From assembly GCF_000350225.1 (NCBI RefSeq), contig NW_005178488.1, positions 1-31,320 on the forward strand: a stretch of DNA of 31,320 nucleotides. The letters are read 5' to 3'. Numbering within the stretch: position 1 is the stretch's first letter; the number at the start of each line of letters is the position of its first letter. The notes beneath the pieces are model-generated. The model saw only the letters and a program-made list of their open reading frames with translations. It searched no databases and was not told the origin of the DNA. This document shows positions 20,089-29,262 of the stretch, piece by piece. Origin of the DNA: Chondrus crispus. Lineage: Eukaryota > Rhodophyta > Florideophyceae > Gigartinales > Gigartinaceae. Both the position numbers and the translations under genes were made by a program.

Positions 20089-20202
20089 ATCGGCCCGCGC
20101 GTACGCTTGTCACCGACCTTCCCGCTCTACCACACCGCTACCAGGGCCCGCTTCCCTGCCTCGTTAGCTGGGGCTTCACCCGTCTTCCTGTTCGAATGGG
20201 GT

Positions 20203-20470
20203 CTACAGGTCGAACTGCACATACACCTCTAGTCGTCTGGGGGTGTTTATGCTACAGTTTGGCATTCGCACTTTGAAAGTCACAGGCTTACACGAGTATG
20301 TCTCACAGACATGACATGCCTTGCGAATGTCTTCTAAAATTGCTTTGGTATTTCTACAGAGCTTCTCATGAGACGCCCGACGAAGCAGATTGAGTAATTT
20401 TCCGATGGAAGGGTGCATGAATTGATTATACAATTTCCGGAGAGTCTCTGTTGAGTAGTGTATGAACTCG
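20203..20470 (-). pseudogene. copia-like pre-integrase zinc domain (element D)
   Basis: On the minus strand, IEWDKTEFIHYSTETLRKLY, HPSIGKLLNLLRR and CHVCETYSCKP form the His-His-Cys-Cys zinc module found ahead of the integrase core in Ty1/copia-type polyproteins. FKVRMP follows and the frame stops at 20203. The integrase core and RT are absent, so the element is cut here. It lies downstream of a protease domain with no RT between, which is the copia order (gag, protease, integrase, RT). Confidence 0.7.
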
Positions 20471-20539
20471 GTTTTATCCCATTCGATATATATCATATAT
20501 ATCGAATGGGATAAAACGCGCACATGATGTGCGCGTTTT
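20471..20539. repeat. perfect 47-bp hairpin plus adjoining 27-bp hairpin
   Basis: Arms of 23 bp at 20471-20493 and 20495-20517 are exact reverse complements around a single C (arm starts GTTTTATCCCATTCGATATA). A second stem-loop overlaps its edge: AAAACGCGCACA (20513-20524), loop TGA, TGTGCGCGTTTT (20528-20539). Together they interrupt the reading frame between the protease and the zinc module of element D. Confidence 0.95.
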
Positions 20540-21068
20540 TTCTTACACAGTCCCTGAGCCATCCGTCGTAGACAGACTGCAATTTGTTTCGCACAATTAA
20601 TATGTTCCATCCGAGATAATCTAGAACATCCGGGCCAATCAAAAATGGGATATTTGGCTTATTCACGTGCGTTTTAACTTGTACTGGTCCATGGGGCGTT
20701 GTAATGATTAAGAATACAACTCCTAGAGAGGGCGATACGTGATATCCGAAAATAAAGTTTGCTGGTTCTCCCCAAGGTTTGAGAGTGACGCCATATTTCT
20801 TCTCATAAAGGAGCTGCTGAGAGAAACCGACAACGGTACGATATGCTCCGGTATCTACACATGCGCCTTCAAACTGCTGTACTGTAGTGTTCCTGAGAGT
20901 TAGGGCGTAAACATTCTGTGTAGAAACTCGAAAGCCTTTTACGGGATCTCCAATTACTGGAAACTTGTCTAGTTCCTTTGGCAGTTTGACGCCAGACAGA
21001 AGGCCATGTTTTATGATCTGTCTGGCACTTGAAAATTCGCCTGAGCCAATTCGTCCTCTCCACCAAAA
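20493..21068 (-). pseudogene. retroviral-type aspartic protease domain (element D)
   Basis: A minus-strand frame of 192 codons without stops, lacking its own ATG. It contains the catalytic motif GACVDTGAYRTVVG (about 20835-20865), then FIFGYHVSPSLGVVF, TPHGPVQV and PFLIGPDVLDYLGWNI, matching the flap and C-terminal ILIG-type motif of pepsin-like retroelement proteases. Such proteases cleave the Gag-Pol polyprotein. The gag upstream is in a different frame, with an intermediate frame reading GGEDELAQANFQVPDRS (about 21010-21065), so two indels separate gag and protease. The downstream end runs into the palindrome and stops inside it. A relic. Confidence 0.8.
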
Positions 21069-21090
21069 TTAATTCCAAGTGCTGCGTCCC

Positions 21091-21630
21091 TTACGCTTTC
21101 TGTGCTGACGGGGGGCTCTTGTTTAAGTTTGAGATTGGACAGGAGAAGTGTTTCAAAAGATTGGGGTTGTCCTCGCGAATGCTCTCTTCACTGTTGCTGC
21201 GGCTGAAATATTCTTCTTCATCAACGACAAGCTCATACAGTACCTGTGCAGCTGCTGTGATGGGACTCTCTCCAATTTCTCTCATCCTAGATCTCGCCGC
21301 TTCACCAAAGTTTCCTCCACTCAGTTCCCTGCAGTCGCTTCTATAATGTCCGAATCTCCTGCATTTAAAACACAATACTTTGGTCATGTCCCTTTTTCGA
21401 TCTCCATCACTTTTCGCGAAAACCGGTCCGCTTGTCGATTGAGCAGTTATCATATTGGGAGAACGAACGGGGGCACGAAATGGCTGCATACTCCCGAAGC
21501 GAATATTCATGACTCCTTGCTTCGAGTGTGCGTATTGCGCGCCATATCCAATAAAACTTGAGCTCTGAGCCGTTCGCAAATCGTCAGATGACTCAGGGTC
21601 ATTGCTCCACGCCTTACTTCGTTTTCCCAA
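21091..21630 (-). pseudogene. gag nucleocapsid region with CCHC knuckle (element D)
   Basis: The minus-strand frame of 179 codons contains a CCHC zinc knuckle, CFKCRRFGHYRSDC (about 21335-21375), the RNA-binding signature of Gag nucleocapsid. Upstream residues are Ser/Met/Phe-rich and downstream there is an acidic stretch (VVDEEEYFSRSNSEESIRED). The usual capsid part should lie further right but is not recognisable beyond 21630. The frame ends before the protease, which is reached only through frame changes. It belongs with the protease and zinc module as a degraded Ty1/copia-like element. Confidence 0.8.
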
Positions 21631-21639
21631 ATAACCAAA

Positions 21640-22437
21640 GATGCTGACTGTTGTGGATTCAGGCTATCTGCCTTGTTGCCTCTCCCCTGTGTAATTCTGT
21701 GTTGACCTCACTTGATGTAGTCGGTGCCCCGCAATACTGTGATCATACTATAATTGCGTGGCTAATAGCAATAATTACCTGTCCGTCCATGTGCATCTAT
21801 GTGAGTCAAGACATAGCTACCTTGTCCACTGCATTGGTTCACTTCCCTTTTGTGTACCTCGATACACTTTTCTATAAGTACCGTAGGAGAACGCGGAAAT
21901 GGATGAGGCGACACCGATTTGATCCATCTCATTCGATACATTAAAGGTCACGATCGACCCAAAAAAGAGAGAACTACCAGGAGAACACTCTCACCTTGGT
22001 AAGAATTTTCTACTTCGACCTATCGATTATTGTCTACTCCCTTTCGTCAGCCGACATCCGTGGTGAAACACGCAACACTGACTTCGAAGTGATCCATTAT
22101 CACAGGGATGCTGGAAGGGAGCTCGCGGTAGACTAACAGCCTGCACTTCCACGCCGGTGGGGCAGATCAGCGTCAATTGCGAGCGGGAAGTCCTTCCGGT
22201 CTGGAAGGGCGCTGGAAGCTAAGCTTCCAGTTTGAAATCTTTACTGTCGGTTGTATTTGCGTTTTTCTGTAGTGTCTGTTGTTCCTCATCTCTGGTGGAG
22301 CTACAATTCTATTATTAAGTACGGGTCTGAGTGTAAGGTTTGTGCTCATGGTGAGGGGAGTCCTCCTTACATTATGCAGTAGTCACCTGTCCCGTTCTGA
22401 TGTAATCCGGAGTTGCACGTCCTTCTGGGTTTCCTGC
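21640..22437. other. unassigned spacer with two small hairpins
   Basis: No gene was recognised between element D and the pogo transposon. Two adjacent inverted repeats stand out: CCTTCC/GGAAGG (22192-22208) and a 19-bp odd palindrome CTGGAAGCT-A-AGCTTCCAG (22212-22230). Plus-strand frames here are short and hydrophobic and one crosses the transposon end, so none is credible. Confidence 0.4.
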
Positions 22438-22678
22438 TACAGTGAATCCTCGCTAACTGCATGCTCGATTTGTGCATATTCTCGATATCTCCATGCGTTC
22501 GTCAGCTACCAGCTGCGGAGTCGCGAATCCAGCTTGCGTATGACACTGGACTGCATACCGCATAACTGCATCAAGAAAGTGATCCTTAATCATATTGAAC
22601 CCTCATACAGAGGCAACCTATGAAACAAATAAAAACGTATGACAACAAATATGCAGTGATTCGCCATCGCCGTCGGCA

Positions 22679-22728
22679 CTGCAAATTCAACACCGGCGGC
22701 GGACTGCAAATTCAACACCAGCGGCGGC
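22679..22728. repeat. 25-nt tandem duplication in pogo 5' region
   Basis: CTGCAAATTCAACACCGGCG at 22679 recurs at 22704 with one change visible (ACCAGCG). It lies between the left terminal repeat and the transposase start and could be a subterminal binding repeat. Confidence 0.8.
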
Positions 22729-22804
22729 ACGCAGAATTTAGGCCGTAGGACAGAGGCATTAGGCTACAGTCCAACTTCACTTTACTGTGAAACATCGCAA
22801 CACC

Positions 22805-24447
22805 ATGGTTTATAGGCACACGCTCTCCCAGTTGCCTCACAACCGTCCTCAACCACCAAACCGAAACAACATGGACTCCCATACACGACTCACCTCACTT
22901 ACAGTCGTCCAGAAACAGAAAGTAATGGACGAGCGAGTGCGTCGAATTTCTGCAGGTGAATCATTTCACCAAGAAGCGCTCGCACAGTGGGCCTACGACA
23001 AATTCCACCTCCTCCGTAAGCCGAACCAATCTACCATCTCTGGCATCATCAAAAATGCAACTCGCCCGTCCCTCTTTCCTTCAGCAATCCACAAGCGCTA
23101 CACTTATGGCAATTGTAGAGAGTTGGAGGCAGCATTGCATTCCTGGATCAATGCTCAATTTTGCACACGGCGCTGTGTGAATGGAAGTTTAATTATTGCG
23201 AAGGCAAGGAGGTTACAGCATCTCACGAACTTGCCCCTTCGGCCGCAGAAACAAACCAAGCTTATGTTTAGCTCAGGCTGGTTGACCCGTTTCCAGAAAC
23301 GATGGAACCTTAAATCCATCAAGTCTCATGTCGAATCGGGAGATGCAGACCAGGCTGCAATTGATCGTCAAATGCCCTTGCTACGCAGTACAATTCAGTT
23401 TTATAAACACTGTGATGTTTTCAATGCGGACGAGTTTGGCCACTTCTATCGCATGGCATCAGATCGCACGATAGCGAGTGAAAGGTTACCTGGACGAAAA
23501 TGCGAGAAGGTCCGCTTGACTTACCTGGCATGCTGTAACGCGGATGGATCGGAGCGCCTTCCATTGATGTGTATTGGAAAAGCAAAGAAACCTCGGTGTT
23601 TTAAGAAACAGGAAGGACAGCAGCTGCGGTTTTGACTATCACGCAAATGAAAAAGCGTGGATGACGAGCGCTTTTTTTGCATGGATTCTACGTTTTTCTT
23701 CATAAATTTCTCGTTCCAGTCCATCCCGAAAAGTGTTACTTCTACTCGACAATTGTTCAGCTCATGGTGCCACTACTCGATAACGTTGAGGTTGTTTTTT
23801 TGCCGCCGAACACTACGTCTAAACTGCAACCGTTAGACGCAGGCATTATCGCTGCACTGAAGGTACGATATCGGAAGTGGCAGTACGAGAGACCGCTGGA
23901 TTATATGGATGCTAAGGTGAAGAATATATATAATGTCGATCAGTGGACTTCTATGAAGGCGATGAGACGAATGTGGGACGACATTCCAGCCTCAGTTTTG
24001 AAGAACTGCTGGCATCACACGGGTTTAGTGATGGGAACTGAAGAGGTGCAAAGAGTTGAAGATAGTACAGTGGCAGAGGTATTGGCTGCAATGTCCGAAC
24101 TCGTCGCACCTCGGACACAGATGAATATTGATTTTATAACAAATCCTGAGGGTGAGAACAATGTTTTAGAGGAAGCCGATGACACAGCTCTTGTGTCTGG
24201 GGCAGTGGCGGCGATGACAGAAGGGGAAGTTGAGAGCGAGGAAAGTGATGCAGAGACTGCATCTTACTTGGAGGGGGTCGGATATGAAGAGCGCTTGAGG
24301 TGTATTGTTGTAGTGCGCCACCTTCTTGAGAGCGCGGACTTTGCAGACCCGCTAGTCTTGGGCTCTCTGCGCACCTTGCAGCGTGATGTAAAACTCCAGC
24401 AGGCCAAGTCAGCACGGCAGACCCGCATATCTGAATTTTCTGAATAA
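22805..24447 (+). pseudogene. pogo-like transposase, frameshifted
   Basis: The chosen start is the ATG at 22805 in ACCATGG context; a second in-frame ATG is at 22871. The N-terminal half has a CENP-B/Psq-type helix-turn-helix (LTVVQKQKVMDERVRRISAG, QSTISGIIKN) and a second DNA-binding domain (SSGWLTRFQKRWNLKSIKSH). The DDE catalytic domain follows: first Asp in NADEFGHFYRM (23429), then CIGKAKKPRCFKK. The frame stops at 23635, but +1 sequence continues as DYHANEKAWMTSAFFAWIL. That sequence meets a stop at 23703 and then carries the second Asp in KVLLLLDNCSAH (23748). A further shift leads to VEVVFLPPNTTSKLQPLDAG with the third Asp (23836). The last frame is open to 24447, with an acidic C-terminal tail and AATAAA overlapping the stop. 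Two frameshifts and one nonsense codon, all within about 150 bp, inactivate it. Confidence 0.92.
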
Positions 24448-24581
24448 AAATGAGGCGTTTACTGATGTTCCATAGATGCCCTATATATGGACATTTTCGA
24501 CAAGTGCATATGTTCGCCAACTGCATACGAAAGTCGTCCACTTTTCATATGCAGTTAGCGAGGATTCACTGTACAATGGTG

Positions 24582-24679
24582 ACTACCTCCTCTCCTACAG
24601 TACTACCTCATCTTTCTTGATTCCGCAGGTACAGTAACTACCTCTCTTACATTATTACCTCATCTTTCTTGATTCCGCA
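24582..24679. repeat. 52-bp tandem duplication
   Basis: The core TACCTCATCTTTCTTGATTC, extended to 24 exact bases, occurs at 24604-24627 and 24656-24679. The preceding ACTACCTCxTCT is also repeated. It directly abuts the right end of the pogo element. Confidence 0.85.
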
Positions 24680-25466
24680 TAAATGATTCAGATATCTTAA
24701 CAGGAGGGGGGGCGGGCTCCTGTAGCATCAAGATACATTGAAAGTCATGTGTAGAGGAGGCGAAGTGGATACGCGCGTCCTCCGGCTCGCTTAGTGTCAC
24801 CAACAATATCTTCCTGTTTTCGTACTCTCCCTTTGTCCCGAATTGTGCGCTGACGGAAAAACAGATGAGGCCCTCGGAACGCAAGGACCAGGTCGTTGCT
24901 GCTACGGATCTTGAAGAGCGTAGAAAGACGTAGTTATCAGGTATCTCCGCCCTCTGCCTCTCTGCAAATGCCCGGAAATGTTGAGATATGTGCTCTTATG
25001 CCATAATGGCATTCAGCTTTGCGCCACTGTGCACTGTATCTTGATTTGTCTACGCAGGTTATTTATGTGTAATATTTTCTATCTGCTGGGTAAGCAAATG
25101 AGCTTTCCAGGACCACTGGCGAGGACCGCACCTGGCTTGTTCAGGTACACCGTATCGAAACTATTTGCACCTTATTGTGTGTTTCTACGTTCTACCCGTG
25201 TACTGTGGCCGAGGGACTGCAACTAGTGCAGTAGTAGAGACTTTAGTGAACTCCACCGTCGAGACTAGCTAACGTCTACAGTATATATAGCTTACGGGAT
25301 TACGTCGCTGAAGTAAAATTGGTATCCACCTATTCATTGAACTCTTCATTGTTCCCTTGTGTCTAACAACCAACTGACCCTTGATGAATCACTGCGCAAG
25401 TGGTTATGGGCCCAGGTGGGTCAGAGTCAAACATTTCGTATCTACGCTCAACAGTTCACTCTTTGA
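24680..25466 (+). other. upstream region and probable LTR/leader of the copia element
   Basis: No gene is recognisable. CTACAGTATATATAGC with TATATATA at 25282-25289 is a good TATA box. ATTGGTATCCACC (TGG at 25320) is a weak primer-binding-site candidate for the copia polyprotein that follows. The LTR borders cannot be set because the 3' half of the element is missing from the window. Confidence 0.45.
25282..25289 (+). promoter_or_regulatory. TATA box of the copia element
   Basis: TATATATA preceded by CTACAG, about 185 bp before the first in-frame polyprotein codon. The likely transcription start is a few tens of bases downstream. Confidence 0.5.
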
Positions 25467-28400
25467 GTAAGGAGTGTCAACTGCAACAATGAAGACAGTC
25501 GTAGAATTCATAAGTTTCATGGAAATCCTGGTGATGATTTCCTACTTTGGCTGGTACGCACAGAGGCTGCGTTGGAAGCCAAAGGTGTCATATCTGTTGT
25601 GACGACAGATACTGTTGGGCAAGACGCAGTGCCCCTCTCCGCTGATGTTATTAAAGCTGTCGCCACTGCAAGGGCGACCATAATTCAGGGACTCGGTGAT
25701 AAGCCTCTACGGCTTTGCATGGCGGACAAGGACAACCCTTTCAGAATGTCGAATCGTTTGAAAGAGAGGTACGCCGTCACGAACACTGTAACTAGGGTAC
25801 AGTTGCAGACCAAACTTGCCAGGATGTCCTACCGAGGACAAGCAATGGCCGACTTTGTAGATGAGTTCGAAGAAATCTACAACCGACTTGCCGCAATGGG
25901 GAACGTTGTACCGGAAGATATGCAAGTGGCAACTCTCCTAGCCTCTTTCGGTGATAAAAACCGATCCTCTTATGGACATGTGGTGGCTAATTTGCAGTCG
26001 GTAGATGGCATTAGCTGGGAGTCTGCGACAGCTTGCATTCTCCAAGAGTATGAGGAGAAAGTGTGGGCTTCCTCGCGTCAAAGACCTACGAGAGGCCCCG
26101 AGGATATTACAAGGGCGTTGATAGCCAACCATCATGGCCGTCGACCAAGCGGTTCCGGCTACAGTAGAAAGCATTTCAAGAAGAACGATCGCCGTCAATG
26201 CTTCGAATGTAACGAGATTGGCCACATTGCCAAATACTGTACACGACGCAAAGGAGATCGAGATGGTGGGTCTGCAAATCATGCAATAATGCTAATGGGT
26301 AGAGTTCAAACTGATACGTCTATTACTACCCCCGCACTTATTGCTCATACAGACAAGTCAAGAAACGAGGAGATTCTGCTTGACTCAGGGGCATCTCATC
26401 ACATGGTAAAGCATAGCTCATGGCTTTCCGGGCTGATACCTACAGCTCCAAGAGAAAGTGTCCTTGGTAATGGCGCGGTGGTAACAGCGCACGAAAAGGG
26501 AACTCTGAGGCTGAAACCTACACGGCCAGCGCGACTTCAGCCGTCAGGAGAATCCATATCGTTAAGAAACGTCCTTCATGTTCCGGATCTGAGTGCCAAC
26601 CTCGTCTCCTGTTCTGCCCTCTGTAAGGAAGGGTACACTATCAATTTTGAGAAAGGCCGTTGTACCGCTCTATTGTCTGGGGTCAAGATCTTTGAGAGGA
26701 CAGAAAATGGAGGCATCTTTACAGTTTGTGCAAGTGTGCTACACCCGGTAACTGTTGTAGCTATGGCTGCGAAAACTGAAGCTGAGAAACTATGGCACAG
26801 TCGCTTGGGACATGCTAACATGGAGAGCATCAGGCAGTTGTCTCGGAGGGATCTAGTTACTGGCTTGGATCTCCGAGATGCAAAGCGTTCCGCTCAGGAC
26901 TGCGAGGGTTGCATTCAGGGGAAGCAGCACAAGTGTGTAATGCGCTCAAAGCCGTTTCGCGCAACTAAGACGGGGCAAGTAATTCACAGCGACGTCTGTG
27001 GTCCGATGTCAGTGGACTCCATCGGAGGCTCACGATACTTCGTGACTTTCATTGATGAATTTTCAGGTTTCATCACCGTTGTTCCGATCGCGAAGAAGAT
27101 CGAAGTTGCAGATGCTTTTAAGAGGTATCACCGCTGGTTAGAACGCATGTATGATTGCCGAATTAAGACATTGCATTGCGATGGAGGTGGTGAATATATT
27201 TCTCTAATGGAATACCTCACCTTGGAAGGTATTGAGTTCGATTCTACTCCTCCCTACAGTCCAGAGCTAAACGGTATGGCTGAACGTTGTAACCGTACTC
27301 TTGTGGAGTCTGCTATGTCGATGCTTACAGTAGCGAAGGTGCCTCGAGCATTCTGGGCAGAAGCTATCGTGCATGCGGCTGATATTCGAAACCGCTTTAT
27401 GTGCCCTCGAATCAACACTAAGACCTCCTATGAGTTGATGACGAGAGTCAAGCCGCGAGTGGACCACATTCGGGTGTTTGGTAGCCTCACATGGGCTCAT
27501 GTACCGAAGCAGAAAAGGAAGAAGCTCGATTCCAAAAGCAAGCAAGGCGTTCTTATAGGATGCTTTGAGAATAATCTTTACAAAATCTGGATTAGAGATT
27601 CTCAGAAGCCCATAGTATCTCGCCATGTTTATATCTTGGAAAATAATTTCCCGTCAGATGAGTGGTATTCAGCTGTAAGTGATGATCCTTTTAGTGACGA
27701 GAAGGGGATTGAGCAGTCCGTAGCTCCGCATCTTGACCTCCTGCGGGGGGACAGTAACTCCAACCCGCCGTCTCCACCAGATTCTGTCCCTGTGAGACAT
27801 AACAATGAGAACGCGGAAGAGCGCGGGGAGACAAATTCTGTTGACGCACTTACATACATCCCATCGGTCTCATCTACGCATGAGGGTCCTCAGGCTCAAT
27901 TGGAACAGACGAAGCCTTCACAGGAAAATCAAGAAGCCCATGAATCTAGCTCCGCTGAAGACAACCGCAGATATCCACAGAGGGAACGACAACGGGTACA
28001 ATTATTCGATCCGAGTTTCGCCAATGTTGCGGTAGGAAAAGGCGACCCTACTTCTCTTGAGGAAGCCCTCAGTTCCAACGAATCAGAGGGTTGGAGGACA
28101 GCAATTAAGGATGAGCTACAATCTTTGAAAGAGCATCAGACCTGGACAGTGCAACGTTTACCAGAAGGGGCTAAAGCGATTCCAACCCGCTTCGTTTTTA
28201 GAAGAAAGATGTTACAGGATGGCACAGTTGGCCGGTACAAGGCAAGGCTTGTGGTCAAAGATTTCTTACAGGGATATATTGACCACACTTACGCTCCAGT
28301 TGTGGACTTCGCTACGATTCGCTGCGCTCTATCTATTGCAGTGTCCAGAGGCTACGCAATAATTCAGCTGGATGTTCGAACGGCCTTCTTGCACGGGGAT

Positions 28401-28513
28401 ATTGACTCAGATGTTTACATAAGTCCTCCCAAAGGCCTCAATGTAACACTACAAGAAGGACAAGCATTCAAGTTGCATAAGGAGCTGTATGGACTGAAGC
28501 AGGTCCCGAGGCT
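25467..28513 (+). pseudogene. Ty1/copia polyprotein, truncated in RT by insertion
   Basis: One frame is open from the stop at 25464-25466 to 28523, with no frameshift. Order: Gag capsid (HKFHGNPGDDFLLWLVRTEA from about 25512), CCHC knuckle CFECNEIGHIAKYC (26199), protease DSGASHHMV (Asp at 26382), zinc module WHSRLGHANM (His at 26796) with CEGC, and the integrase Asp in HSDVCGP (26991), Asp in HCDGGGEY (27180) and Glu in GMAERCNR (27282). A Ser/Glu-rich linker follows, then RT beginning near 28100, with KARLVVKDF and the first catalytic Asp in QLDVRTAFLHGD (28371). It breaks off after LYGLKQVPR, before the YxDD motif, exactly where element C starts. No in-frame ATG precedes the Gag homology: the first nearby ATG (25489) is one frame off, so a small indel at the start or a lost initiator is likely. 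RT and RNase H should continue beyond element C, outside the window. Confidence 0.93.
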
Positions 28514-29134
28514 TGTAGTATAATGACCGGCGCGAGCGCGCGGAGGTCATCGGACGGCCGTATACGGTATACACGTGGGCGGCTGTGCCCACGTGTAGCG
28601 AGCGCGCGCGCATGCCGAGCGGTCGTAATCTGGCGTACGTGTACGTTAGCACACGTGTCGTCCGTGCGGTAGTCTGTAAGCAACACGCGTGTACAGTGGT
28701 GCACACGTGTAGTAGCAGCGGCCGTGCGGTAGTAGCAATTATGGCGCTAGTTTTTTAATTGTGTACAGTACCCGGCACGCACTAGGCGGCAGGTACTGTA
28801 CTACTGTACTGGGACAGGTGTCCGAGGCGTCCCCCTGCGGGGTTAAGACCTGGCACCCGTCCCCACCAGTAAACGGGGGCAAGCTCGCCCCCGTCCCTTT
28901 TGCGCCTACGTACGTCCGTTTTCGGTTGTCTGTCGCGCGCGCTGGCTTCTAACCCGTTACCGGTCGCTCCCGTTCACGCACCACGGGGTGACTGCGCGTA
29001 ACCGGCCAGTGAGCCACTCCCTTTTCGCGAGCTCGTCCGATCGGTTCAATTGGCGCGTCGCGTCCGCGCCGCGTGCTCCCTCGCTAAAGCCTCCGCCTCT
29101 CACCCAACCCAGGGCGGAGAGGAGTTATCCCACA
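28514..29134 (+). mobile_element. 5' LTR of gypsy element C
   Basis: Begins TGTAGTATAATGACC immediately after the broken copia RT and is taken to end CCCACA before TTTGGTACTCTTGTGG, giving TGT...ACA ends and 621 bp. An alternative start is the TGACC at 28524. The left half (U3) holds four CACGTG sites (28572, 28590, 28652, 28704) and several CG-rich palindromes. The middle (28790-28965) matches the inverted LTR of element B at 18359-18530. No TATA box is obvious. The second LTR needed to confirm the borders lies beyond the window. Confidence 0.65.
28570..28597. repeat. inverted repeat with two CACGTG sites
   Basis: TACACGTGGGC (28570-28580) and GCCCACGTGTA (28587-28597) are exact reverse complements around a 6-nt spacer. 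It lies in the U3 part of the element C LTR. Confidence 0.9.
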
Positions 29135-29162
29135 TTTGGTACTCTTGTGGAGGGGATAACTC
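29122..29162 (+). other. hairpin spanning LTR end and primer-binding site
   Basis: GAGTTATCCC (29122-29131) pairs with GGGATAACTC (29153-29162), with an inner CACA/TGTG pairing possible. The candidate LTR end (29134) and TGGTACTCTTGTGG primer site (from 29137) sit in the loop and inner stem. It could present the primer site or allow self-priming. Confidence 0.5.
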
Positions 29163-29262
29163 TCGAGGTTGAGCCGCACGCGTGGTCGCTCGATCGCGCG
29201 CAGAACCGTACGGACGGAAAAGGTTGAGAAATCACCGCGTCGATCGCGAAGCGTATTCGACG

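Larger units (their letters stand above)
22440..24571 (+). mobile_element. pogo-like DNA transposon, complete by its ends
   Basis: A 23-bp sequence at 22440-22462 (starting CAGTGAATCCTCGCTAACTG) is repeated as an exact reverse complement at 24549-24571. Each end is flanked by TA (22438-22439 and 24572-24573), the target duplication of the Tc1/mariner/pogo superfamily. Ends starting CAGT and a length of 2132 bp fit pogo/Tigger-type elements. Inside, a 25-nt tandem duplication (CTGCAAATTCAACACC...) lies at 22679-22728. The transposase is broken, so the copy is non-autonomous but its ends look intact and could be mobilised by a relative. Confidence 0.93.

Noticed and set aside
20513..20541. Stem-loop followed by T-run resembling a bacterial rho-independent terminator
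   Set aside because: Lies inside a eukaryotic retroelement coding region and overlaps a larger palindrome; no bacterial context.
22279..22623. Plus-strand frame of 114 codons
   Set aside because: Crosses the left end of the pogo transposon, so it cannot predate the insertion as a gene; no motif.
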